From JAGWGI01 sp050749785 (GTDB lineage Archaea; Micrarchaeota; Micrarchaeia; Micrarchaeales; CABMGC01): 29,022 nt of DNA. The stretch spans positions 1-29,022 of the forward strand of contig JBOGSA010000023.1 in NCBI GenBank assembly GCA_050749785.1. Reading direction: 5' to 3'. The notes under the pieces are model-generated. The model was not told the DNA's origin and did no database searches. It was given only the letters and a program-made list of their open reading frames with translations. Positions 21,467 through 28,288 of the stretch are shown here, piece by piece (position 1 is the first letter of the stretch; each line of letters opens with the position of its first letter). The position numbers were made by a program, and so were the translations under genes.

Positions 21467-22218
21467 ATAAATTTCTCTAAAGCCCTCGTGTTTGCAAGTC
21501 TTTTCCTTCCTATATCTGCATACTTTGGATTTATCTCTATGCTTATTGAGTTTCTATTAAGCTCTTTTGACGCTACTGCTGTAGAAAAGCTACCGCCAAA
21601 AGGATCAAAGACAACATCCCTTTCATTACTACTCGCCTTTATGAAAATCTTAATCAAAGATACGGGGATTTGGCATGGGTGAGGGGTTTTATCTTTGCTA
21701 ACATTCTTGACGAGGTTAAAATGAAACACATCGTAAGGAGTTCTACCCTTGCTTCCGTTCTTTAGTCTTTCTAAAATCCTTTTATCTGTAGGATTTTTGT
21801 AAGGTTCTGCTATTGCCTCCCTGTTAAACTTATTTTTCTTGGTTTTTGCGAAAAACAGAATTGAGTGCTGTGTCCTTGTAAAGTTTGATTTTGAATGACC
21901 TGTGTTAGTAGGATAGTGCCAAGTCATCCATCTTTTGAACACCATGTGTTTTTGTAAGAAAGGTAGTAGGTAAGCATTATTCTCTGGGTAATTAAACAAA
22001 TAAAGGCTACCATCCTTCTTTAACAATCTTATACACTCTTTGAGCCACTTTTCGCACCATTCGATATACTCGCTAAACTTCTTTGTGTCCTTATATACAC
22101 CTCCGTAATCCTTACCAATATTGAAAGGGGGGTCTGTTATAATTAAATCAATAGACTCGGATGGCATTTTCTTCATTACTTCTAAACAATCTCCAACAAT
22201 TATTTTATTATCAACCAT
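21463..22218 (-). CDS. Type II DNA methyltransferase (N6-adenine or N4-cytosine)
   Basis: The 251-residue protein has catalytic motif IV DPPF at 29-32 ('LIITDPPFNIGKDYGG') near the N-terminus and the SAM-binding motif I 'FDPFGGSFSTAVA' at about 204-216. This order places it in the β class of amino-methyltransferases (N6_N4_Mtase). The middle region (about 90-170) would hold target recognition. Start ATG 22218 is chosen because GGTG (22228-22225) lies 6 nt upstream; a TTG at 22230 is the alternative. It should protect the element's host from the convergent endonuclease. Its divergent neighbour region (22219-22369) has no gene. Confidence 0.92.
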   Translation of the reverse strand: MVDNKIIVGDCLEVMKKMPSESIDLIITDPPFNIGKDYGGVYKDTKKFSEYIEWCEKWLKECIRLLKKDGSLYLFNYPENNAYLLPFLQKHMVFKRWMTWHYPTNTGHSKSNFTRTQHSILFFAKTKKNKFNREAIAEPYKNPTDKRILERLKNGSKGRTPYDVFHFNLVKNVSKDKTPHPCQIPVSLIKIFIKASSNERDVVFDPFGGSFSTAVASKELNRNSISIEINPKYADIGRKRLANTRALEKFI

Positions 22219-22369
22219 ATTAAACACCAAAAATTCGATTGAGGCATACGCTAACTGATAATGTTTCTGATACTCTAAAACCCAGAATACGAAGCTTATT
22301 TGTATAGCGATGCTCTACCGCAATTTCTCTAAAGATATTATGCAGGTGCAAATTTTTATAGCTTCCCAT

Positions 22370-23599
22370 TTAATCCCCCTGTAAGAAGTTAGGGGTTATT
22401 CCTAACTCGAACATCTCCTGAATTACTACACAAATATTATGGCAAAGAACCTTTAATAATATCTCATTAATCGATGCTGTCTCCGTCTTGCTTCTCACAT
22501 AATCGCCGAACTTTGACTTTATCATAAAGAAGGCACTTTCTATATTGCTTCTTTGGTGATAATGCTCCAGAAATGCCTCCTGATTAAGTGCGAAGTAGTT
22601 ATACATTCGCTTCCACATCTGCGATCCCATCGGTTTTTTGACACTGTTAGCCTTGAAAGGAATGAAGGGAGTTATTCCAAGTTTATCAAGGTAATCAAGA
22701 TTAGTTCTGCTTAAATAAGCCTTATCACCAGCGAGTTCATTCATCTGAAAGTTTTTATGAGCCTCATTTACTAATTGAGGCAACATAGCAGTATCAGTTT
22801 CATATTGGCTCGTTATCTCAACTCCACAAGCTATGTGTGTCTTATTGCCGATTAACAGATGCACCTTATACCAAATCTTTCTATCCCTCTCCTTTCCATA
22901 TTTGTGATCATACCATCTTGAGAATTTTGAAGGGCTTATACCCGAACTATCTATGCTGAACGAATTGTTTTCAATCGTTTTGAGGGGTAGTGAAGATAGT
23001 GTTATTAGCTCCTTGATTATTGGAGTTAGCTCTGGATTTTCCATAGAGAGAGCAACAGAGCTATAGTGTGGCACATTTTGTATATATCCTAATCCTTGTG
23101 CCTCTTTCATATCCATAGTAAATCTCCTTAATGAAAATGTTGTAAAAACTTTCAGGGCAGAAGCAAAAGCCATATCCTTTAACGGTAGTTTAGGTCTTCC
23201 CCTACCTCTGACTTCCGATTCGGATGGAATAGTATTGCATAGTTCATTTAACAGTTTCATAAACAGCTCCTTCTGTTGCGTTGTAGCTGTGTTATAAGCC
23301 TTCCAATTTTGAGGATAGATTATCCTCTTTGTTTCTGTTATAGTTGTAGAACCATCTTTGTTTATGTGCTTTGATATGGTAAGTTCAACACTGAAAATAT
23401 GTTTACACTTAATCCCTCTATCAATAAAGTCAGGACAAGTGCAGGTGCTTTTATCTAATCTCAAAACCACCTCATAGGTTTTATGAGGGTTTGTAGCACT
23501 TGGCACTATCCAAACTCCATTATGTTGGACTATCTTTTTCGACTTTGCGATCTCATAGCCCCTTTCCTTTCTTTGTTTCAATAATTCCGTTGTTTGCAT
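22370..23599 (-). CDS. DDE transposase with N-terminal SWIM zinc finger
   Basis: The 409-residue protein is the likely transposase of the surrounding element. A SWIM zinc finger (Cys53-x-Cys55 ... Cys65-x-His67 in 'STCTCPDFIDRGIKCKHIFS') is followed by an RNase H-like DDE domain with Asp217 ('FSIDSSGIS'), Asp292 ('ELAGDKAYLS') and Glu354 ('HQRSNIESAFFMIKSKFG'), in IS4/IS5-superfamily style ('Y/HxxRxxIE'). 'RGRGRPKLPLKDM' before the catalytic domain resembles the DNA-binding linker of such transposases. All catalytic residues are intact. The ATG at 23599 is chosen over upstream in-frame starts; an A/T-rich TATA region (about 23629-23640) lies 30-40 bp upstream. Confidence 0.92.
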   Translation of the reverse strand: MQTTELLKQRKERGYEIAKSKKIVQHNGVWIVPSATNPHKTYEVVLRLDKSTCTCPDFIDRGIKCKHIFSVELTISKHINKDGSTTITETKRIIYPQNWKAYNTATTQQKELFMKLLNELCNTIPSESEVRGRGRPKLPLKDMAFASALKVFTTFSLRRFTMDMKEAQGLGYIQNVPHYSSVALSMENPELTPIIKELITLSSLPLKTIENNSFSIDSSGISPSKFSRWYDHKYGKERDRKIWYKVHLLIGNKTHIACGVEITSQYETDTAMLPQLVNEAHKNFQMNELAGDKAYLSRTNLDYLDKLGITPFIPFKANSVKKPMGSQMWKRMYNYFALNQEAFLEHYHQRSNIESAFFMIKSKFGDYVRSKTETASINEILLKVLCHNICVVIQEMFELGITPNFLQGD

Positions 23600-23681
23600 T
23601 TTAACACTTCTTTCTATGTCTTTTACATAATATATATGTATTATACACATATAAATACTTTCGCCTTTGCTGTCGAAAGGT

Positions 23682-23711
23682 TTATAAATGCGTATAGACA
23701 TAGTATAGACA
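23682..23711 (+). promoter_or_regulatory. Promoter with twin GTATAGACA sites
   Basis: A TATA box TTTATAAAT (about 23681-23689) is followed by two direct copies of GTATAGACA at 23692-23700 and 23703-23711, 11 bp apart or one helical turn. They cover the expected start site of the gene at 23722, a position suited to repression, perhaps by the small protein encoded there. Confidence 0.5.
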
Positions 23712-23721
23712 AGGTATATAC

Positions 23722-23898
23722 TTGTCGAGAGCTAAATTAGAAGTAAATATTCCTAATGTCGAAGATATTATTACAGGGGTAGTTTCAGCCTCAGGAAATG
23801 GGGCTGTTATCGGTATCCCCAAACGGTATATCGATCATAAGGTAAAAATCGTTATTTTAAAAGAGAGTGGTAAAGATGTTAAAGGATTCAGAGAATAA
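23722..23898 (+). CDS. DUF2080-like transposon-encoded small protein
   Basis: A 58-residue protein beginning at TTG 23722, after GGT at 23713-23715. The core 'GVVSASGNGAVIGIPKRYIDHKVKIVIL' fits the archaeal family DUF2080 ('putative transposon-encoded protein'), whose 'GNSAxVxVPKxxxGKxVKVxxL' pattern recalls AbrB/SpoVT-like swapped-hairpin DNA-binding proteins. It may therefore regulate the element. The TTG start is inferred: no ATG is in frame before the conserved core. It overlaps the next small gene by 23 bp. Confidence 0.7.
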   Translation: MSRAKLEVNIPNVEDIITGVVSASGNGAVIGIPKRYIDHKVKIVILKESGKDVKGFRE

Positions 23899-24097
23899 TA
23901 TAGATGGATATAGGAAAAAAGAAGATGATTTACTCCAAAAAATTGAGGGGTGGGAGAAGGAATATAAACATAGGAATCCCTGCGAGAGATATACAAAAAC
24001 AGGATTTTGCCTGCATATGCTTAATGCCCAAAATAGAAAATTTGGCAAAGAATCTAAACAACTTTTTCTTAATTTAATAGAGATTACCCAAAAATGA
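23876..24097 (+). CDS. Small hypothetical protein, 73 aa
   Basis: A charged helical protein starting at ATG 23876 (GTGGTAAAG upstream), overlapping the DUF2080-like gene by 23 bp, hence probably translationally coupled. Residues 10-35 could form a coiled coil (YRKKEDDLLQKIEGWEKEYK). Two cysteines lie in 'NPCERYTKTGFCLHM', with a nearby His, which could bind zinc with a partner. No family recognised. Confidence 0.5.
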   Translation: MLKDSENNIDGYRKKEDDLLQKIEGWEKEYKHRNPCERYTKTGFCLHMLNAQNRKFGKESKQLFLNLIEITQK

Positions 24098-24169
24098 CTC
24101 CCAGCATAAACGTTTTTATATCTATGCAAACTAAATAGGTAATAGGTATTTTGCATCGGAGGGGGTAAT

Positions 24170-24448
24170 ATGACAAGACCTTTACAAAAATGGGTATTAA
24201 AACGCTATAAACTGCTCTGGGATAAGTTCAAGGATACGCAGTTTGACTTTCAGGAGGCAAAAGAAACAACAAACGATAAAACAGAAATAGTCAGTTTGAT
24301 ATTATCAGAGCTTCGTAGGAAAGGAAGACTTGGAACCAAACTTGATAAAAAGAAGGCAAATAGAAGGCTCTACAAATTGAAGCCTTTTGATGCATACTTA
24401 AAGGATGTGATAGAGGCTATGATTAAGGAAATTGGTGAATCAAAATGA
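24170..24448 (+). CDS. Winged-helix-like protein, 92 aa
   Basis: The protein begins MTRPLQKWVLKRYKLLWDKF and continues 'FQEAKETTNDKTEIVSLILSELRRKGRLGTKLDKKKANRRLYKLKPFD', which reads like a winged helix ending in a β-wing ('RRKGRLGTKLD...RRLYKLK'). Archaeal proteins of this build are found ahead of nucleotidyltransferase-type toxin genes, so an antitoxin or regulator role is possible; that is from general memory of the pattern. A strong ribosome-binding site (GGAGGGGG, about 24158-24165) and a TATA-like TTTTTATATC (about 24112-24121) precede it. It overlaps the next gene by ATGA (24445-24448). Confidence 0.65.
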   Translation: MTRPLQKWVLKRYKLLWDKFKDTQFDFQEAKETTNDKTEIVSLILSELRRKGRLGTKLDKKKANRRLYKLKPFDAYLKDVIEAMIKEIGESK

Positions 24449-25560
24449 GCTACAAATTCAGTGTAGAAGGAGTAAATAGACTCGGAGTCAGAGCCTCAAA
24501 AACAACAGTCGGTGGTATCCAAACGGAGTTTCCTCAAAGAATCGAAACTAACACAGATAGATATTATTTAGACCGTCTTCCTGATGATATTAGCTTGCCG
24601 ACTCCTCCTTCAGATATATTTATGGTAAAGCGTTCTTATACACAGGAACAACTTATAAAATTGGTAGCAAGTGAAAGCTACTACAACAGCGAGAAAAAGA
24701 AAATCGAAGGTATAAGAACGAAAAGACAAAATTGCATAAGTGTATTCAATCTTTCTGTAGGTAAAAATACGAAGATAAGTGATAGGGCGAATCTAAGACT
24801 TCTGGGCTTGCAAGTTGGGTTTAGTGTTCAAAGAATTTTTGATAGCTATGATTTGACTCCGAATGAATTGTTGGAGCGAATAAAGGTATCCGTTAAATAC
24901 ATAAGAGAACATGGTATAAACGAGCACTCTGATGCCCTAACAGTTTCAACAATCTTGCAACAGCTACCCACTGTGTTTCACGAAAAATATCAAATCATAA
25001 TGAAGGAAACTGATGGTAGTGCTGTCAAATATACCACACCTTATTCTGTAAGAAGGCAACTTAGAATAATTGAGCAATTCGTAGAGGGGGATAAATGGCA
25101 AGATCTATATGATGTCCCTAAGACGTGGGGAGGGAACAGTAGAACTTCTATGATGCACATAATGGCTAAATATGGATTTGATACTTTTTCATTAAGAACA
25201 GGAAAACGCCCAAAGAATCTTACAAGAAAGCCAATTCTAAAAAGGTTTGATGAAAACTCACTCGGTTATCTCATAATGCCCCATGAACATGAAAGGCGAT
25301 ATAATGATAACCTGATGTGCAGTTGCTACGTATGTAGGGGTCAAACCTTAGCAGATTTCAGAGATAACTATACTCCTGATGAGCAGAGTAAGGTCTATAG
25401 AGGACATGAACCATATGCAAGTAATATGGAATTTGCTATGGATAGAACTTTAGCTCTTGAAAGTGGTAATGAATTACTGAATCGATATAAGAGAAAGGAG
25501 TTCGCAAGACAACCATTTAAAGAAGTGCTGGGAATAGATTTTGCAAATGCACGTCTCTAA
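24445..25560 (+). CDS. TGT-like (tRNA-guanine transglycosylase / DpdA-like) zinc protein
   Basis: A 371-residue protein whose C-terminal part resembles the zinc site of transglycosylases that exchange guanine for 7-deazaguanines: CSCYVC (Cys292, Cys294, Cys297) then His321, with spacing like 'CxCxxC-x(22-26)-H' of TGT. Before it, 'KYGFDTFSLRTGKR' (243-255) lines up with the 'GxDxFDxxxxxR' segment of TGT, where the second Asp is the nucleophile; here that position is Ser. The N-terminal 'NRLGVRASKTTVGGIQTEFPQ' may be the entry to the barrel. DpdA homologues modify DNA, and here the neighbours are restriction-modification genes, but the assignment rests mainly on the zinc motif. It is coupled to the winged-helix-like gene and ends one base before the right-end repeats. 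Confidence 0.55.
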   Translation: MSYKFSVEGVNRLGVRASKTTVGGIQTEFPQRIETNTDRYYLDRLPDDISLPTPPSDIFMVKRSYTQEQLIKLVASESYYNSEKKKIEGIRTKRQNCISVFNLSVGKNTKISDRANLRLLGLQVGFSVQRIFDSYDLTPNELLERIKVSVKYIREHGINEHSDALTVSTILQQLPTVFHEKYQIIMKETDGSAVKYTTPYSVRRQLRIIEQFVEGDKWQDLYDVPKTWGGNSRTSMMHIMAKYGFDTFSLRTGKRPKNLTRKPILKRFDENSLGYLIMPHEHERRYNDNLMCSCYVCRGQTLADFRDNYTPDEQSKVYRGHEPYASNMEFAMDRTLALESGNELLNRYKRKEFARQPFKEVLGIDFANARL

Positions 25561-25561
25561 A

Positions 25562-25616
25562 TTTTGTTGAAATAAGAATGAAACTGTTGAAAAATTAGAC
25601 TTTATTCAACAAAGCC
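25562..25616. repeat. Right transposon end with subterminal TGTTGAA repeats
   Basis: TTTTGTTGAAATAA (25562-25575) and CTGTTGAAA (25584-25592) repeat the left subterminal motifs at nearly the same distances from the tip, then the terminal inverted repeat follows at 25602-25616. The two subterminal motifs point the same way as at the left end, not inverted. Confidence 0.7.
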
Positions 25617-25625
25617 TTGGGTTTT
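25617..25625. repeat. Target-site duplication, right copy (TTGGGTTTT)
   Basis: Exact copy of 20833-20841, directly next to the right terminal repeat. It lies 17 bp beyond the 3' end of tRNA-Gly(GCC). Confidence 0.85.
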
Positions 25626-25641
25626 GTGTAATAAAAAGAAG

Positions 25642-25714
25642 TGCGAGCACCGGGATTTGAACCCGGGTTGCTGCCTTGGCAAGGCAGCGTCCTACCAGGC
25701 TAGACTATACTCGC
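25642..25714 (-). tRNA. tRNA-Gly (anticodon GCC)
   Basis: On the minus strand acceptor GCGAGTA pairs with TGCTCGC, T arm CCGGG-TTCAAAT-CCCGG, anticodon stem CTGCC/GGCAG with loop TTGCCAA, giving GCC. Discriminator A at 25642; CCA is not encoded. It shares acceptor and D arm with tRNA-Gly(TCC) at 16159-16231. Confidence 0.95.
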
Positions 25715-25730
25715 ACAGGACGTATAAGTA

Positions 25731-25804
25731 TGCCGCAGGCAGGATTTGAACCTGCGACATTCCGGTCTTCAGCCGGACACTCTCCCGAGCTGAGTTACTG
25801 CGGC
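25731..25804 (-). tRNA. tRNA-Phe (anticodon GAA)
   Basis: On the minus strand acceptor GCCGCAG pairs with CTGCGGC, T arm GCAGG-TTCAAAT-CCTGC, anticodon stem TCCGG/CCGGA with loop CTGAAGA, giving GAA. Discriminator A at 25731, no CCA. Its first ten bases are also the end of the LAGLIDADG reading frame; 16 bp separate it from tRNA-Gly(GCC). Confidence 0.95.
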
Positions 25805-26445
25805 ATATCTAACTTCATAGAATAGCGAGGAACTAATTTATTAATATGCCTCCTGTTCGAAAATCCTATCTCATAAATCCACTTTCTTAACATAGCATGG
25901 CCATATAGTGCCACATGAAACTCGTCATTTCCACCAGGGCGCCCATATTTTCTAATTCTGCTCCTAAATCCTTTTTCTAAAAGTAAAGTGTTAATTTGTA
26001 TAGCGAGATTCTTGCTTGAAGTGCTTATTTCCAATGTTGGGTAGATTGCTGTTTTGTATGTCTTTTTACTAAAAAATAAAGTTCCATCAGTATCCATAAT
26101 TCCTCTTAACACCCATTTGGTGTACTTCCAACCTTTCTTTACAAGCGTTTCGGGAATCGTCACGTTTAAGGCCTTACCCTTACCAGGATATACACCTAGA
26201 GCGGTAAGAGTTGTGTAGGCTGGTTTATATTGCAGGCACATGCGCAAGGCACCGCTTCTTATTTTAATTTCGTGAGGTGATTTACCAAAAGTGAGATATT
26301 CAAGTACCCATAAGTACTCAAAATATCTTCTGTCATTTATAGGATGTCCAGTCATTTCAACGCGGAACCTTGAACCGTCCGTCCATAAATTGCCATCACC
26401 AATTATCGCGCCAGCAATCTCGCATAGTGTTGTTGTAATTTGCAT
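25795..26445 (-). CDS. LAGLIDADG homing endonuclease, free-standing
   Basis: The 216-residue protein has two LAGLIDADG motifs, 'EIAGAIIGDGNL' (Asp17) and 'VLRGIMDTDGTLFF' (Asp120), so it is a single-chain pseudodimer; both acidic metal ligands are present. The reading frame between them and after ('LEISTSSKNLAIQINTLLLEKGF', 'YGRPGGNDEFHVALYG') fits the αββαββα repeat. No intron or intein surrounds it; instead it stands directly upstream of tRNA-Phe, and its last codons (M-P-Q-stop) lie within the first bases of that tRNA. Start ATG 26445. Its DNA target is not evident. Confidence 0.88.
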   Translation of the reverse strand: MQITTTLCEIAGAIIGDGNLWTDGSRFRVEMTGHPINDRRYFEYLWVLEYLTFGKSPHEIKIRSGALRMCLQYKPAYTTLTALGVYPGKGKALNVTIPETLVKKGWKYTKWVLRGIMDTDGTLFFSKKTYKTAIYPTLEISTSSKNLAIQINTLLLEKGFRSRIRKYGRPGGNDEFHVALYGHAMLRKWIYEIGFSNRRHINKLVPRYSMKLDMPQ

Positions 26446-26556
26446 TTAATGTTTTTAATTGGCACGCAGGACTTTTAAAGTTGTCGAAATTTTTACATTT
26501 TTTAGCTTGATGACCACATGTTTGCGGTTTAATAACTTAATTTGCAAAGAATAAGT

Positions 26557-28122
26557 ATGCAAGGAAGCATGGATACTAGATGGTACGGACTGCAGGGCAT
26601 AACCGACATTGTCAACCTTGAAGCAGTTGGCTTTAGGGAATACCAGTTCAACATAGCAAGGAGGATATTCGAGGGTAAAAACACCCTTGTCATACTGCCT
26701 ACAGGCCTTGGAAAGACACTTATCGGCATCCTTGCAATTGGCAAGGTGCTCCAAAGTGGAAAGAAAGCGCTCTTCCTGTCTCCTACAAAGCCTCTAAGCG
26801 AACAGCACTACGAGACTCTCAAGGAGTATCTAAACATGGATAAAGAAAAAATACTTCTTCTCACTGGCGCGCTCGGCCGCACAAAGAGGAAGGAGATGAT
26901 CAACTTCTCTAAGGTCATAGTTGCAACCCCTCAGACTGTGGCCAACGAGATGAAACGCGGCGATATAGATATCGGCGACTTTGGAATAGTGATCTTCGAT
27001 GAGTGCCACAAGGCAGTTGGAAGATATGCGTATACCTACATAGCAGACGAATCGGATATCAAGAACGTTCAGATGCTTGGACTTACCGCATCACCCGGAA
27101 GCAACAAGGAGAAAATAAAGGCCCTGGTGAATGCGCTGAAGATAAAGAGCATCGAGATACGGATAAGCACGGATTTAGACGTCGTACAATATGTGATGCC
27201 CAAGTACATGCATGTGGTTGAAGTTGAAAAATCTCCAACCATAAACAAGATTGCCGCGCTGCTCAAGCCCATCGCTGATGACAGCCTGAGCAAGCTTAAG
27301 GGAATGGGGCTCACACAGTTCACCAATTTCCAGATCATGCCCAAGGGCCGTATCATCGAACTTGGCAACATGATAAATCGCATACAGGCTCAGAACTTCA
27401 AGTTCGGCGCGCTATACCAGTACGTGAAGCTGCTCAACATGGTACACGCTTACGATTTGCTCGAGACCGAAGGACTCTACGCCTTCCACGCATACCTAGA
27501 TTCGCTAAAAGAGCGCGAGAAGAAGGGCAAGGCAGTCCAATCAATCCTTGACAACAAGAGCGTCATAATGGCAAAGCAGCTCGCAGATGAGGCGATGCGC
27601 AATGGCGAGGAGCACCCAAAGGTGTTCCAGCTAATCACCATACTTGGCGCCAATTTGGGCAAGAGCGCCATAGTGTTCGTCCAGTACCGTTCAACCATAA
27701 AGATGATAGTAGACCTTCTTTCCAAGAGCGGCATATCCGCAAGGGCGTTTGTCGGCAAGAAGGACGGGGTTACCCAAGAGCAGCAAAAGCAGACGATAAG
27801 CGACTTTAGGAACGGCAAGTTCAAGGTGCTAGTGTCTAGCTCGATCGGCGAGGAGGGGCTTGACATACCAAATGTTGACATAGTGGTCTTCTACGAGCCG
27901 ATACCTAGCGAGATAAGGAACATCCAGAGAAGGGGCAGGACAGGCAGGATGTATAGCGGCGAGGTGTACCTGCTTGTCACCATGGGCACCAAAGACCAGG
28001 TCTACCTTCTGGTCTCAAGGCAGCGCGAGAAGAAGATGTTTGAAGTTGTGAACAAATTAAGGCAAGAGCTCGCGATCAAAAACAGTGCCGACGACAAAAA
28101 CCAATCCAGGCTCTCATTTTAA
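26557..28122 (+). CDS. Hef-type superfamily 2 helicase, without nuclease domain
   Basis: The 521-residue protein corresponds to the helicase half of archaeal Hef (FANCM/XPF-like), which remodels stalled replication forks. Motif I 'LPTGLGKT', Ia 'FLSPTKPLSEQH', II 'DECH', III 'GLTASPG', a helical insert between the RecA domains (about 215-350) as in Hef, IV 'SAIVFVQYRST', V 'VLVSSSIGEEGLDIPNVDIVVFYEP', VI 'RNIQRRGRTGR'. The C-terminal ERCC4 nuclease and HhH domains of euryarchaeal Hef are missing; the protein ends soon after domain 2. ATG 26557 is chosen over TTG 26542 because TTTAATAAC (about 26528-26536) lies 25 bp upstream, giving a leaderless mRNA. Confidence 0.92.
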   Translation: MQGSMDTRWYGLQGITDIVNLEAVGFREYQFNIARRIFEGKNTLVILPTGLGKTLIGILAIGKVLQSGKKALFLSPTKPLSEQHYETLKEYLNMDKEKILLLTGALGRTKRKEMINFSKVIVATPQTVANEMKRGDIDIGDFGIVIFDECHKAVGRYAYTYIADESDIKNVQMLGLTASPGSNKEKIKALVNALKIKSIEIRISTDLDVVQYVMPKYMHVVEVEKSPTINKIAALLKPIADDSLSKLKGMGLTQFTNFQIMPKGRIIELGNMINRIQAQNFKFGALYQYVKLLNMVHAYDLLETEGLYAFHAYLDSLKEREKKGKAVQSILDNKSVIMAKQLADEAMRNGEEHPKVFQLITILGANLGKSAIVFVQYRSTIKMIVDLLSKSGISARAFVGKKDGVTQEQQKQTISDFRNGKFKVLVSSSIGEEGLDIPNVDIVVFYEPIPSEIRNIQRRGRTGRMYSGEVYLLVTMGTKDQVYLLVSRQREKKMFEVVNKLRQELAIKNSADDKNQSRLSF

Positions 28123-28135
28123 CAAATACTTTTGT

Positions 28136-28288
28136 GTGAACCACCCAACATCGCAAGCGATGAGGCATCTCAAGACCATCTCCAAAGGAGACCTTTTGGT
28201 GCAAGGTATGGCGAACAGACACGCACCTTGCAGGGAAACTCTTTATTTGAACACTCATTCCGAATGCAATCTGTTTATGAAAGAATGG
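28136..28288 (+). repeat. Direct repeat, copy 1 (about 153 bp)
   Basis: Nearly identical to 28868-29020: two substitutions (near 28220 and 28259) and one inserted A near 28281. The offset between copies is 732 bp. The left border falls 13 bp after the helicase stop codon. Confidence 0.9.

Larger units (their letters stand above)
20842..25616. mobile_element. 4.8-kb cargo-bearing DDE transposon with restriction-modification genes
   Basis: The ends are perfect 15-bp inverted repeats, GGCTTTGTTGAATAA at 20842-20856 and its reverse complement at 25602-25616, flanked by a perfect 9-bp direct repeat (20833-20841 and 25617-25625). Inside are one DDE transposase, a type II endonuclease and methyltransferase, a DUF2080-like protein, a small unknown protein, a winged-helix-like protein and a TGT-like zinc protein. 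No second copy of the ends occurs within, so the cargo lies in a single element rather than between two insertion sequences. The DNA is clearly more AT-rich than the flanking core genes. The undamaged ends and duplication point to a recent insertion. Confidence 0.88.

Noticed and set aside
22219..22369. Small gene or structured RNA between methyltransferase and transposase genes
   Set aside because: No convincing reading frame, ribosome-binding site or stable dyad was seen in this 150-bp gap.
20842..25616. Composite transposon made of two insertion sequences
   Set aside because: Only one transposase and one pair of terminal repeats are present; no inner copies of the ends were found near the transposase gene.
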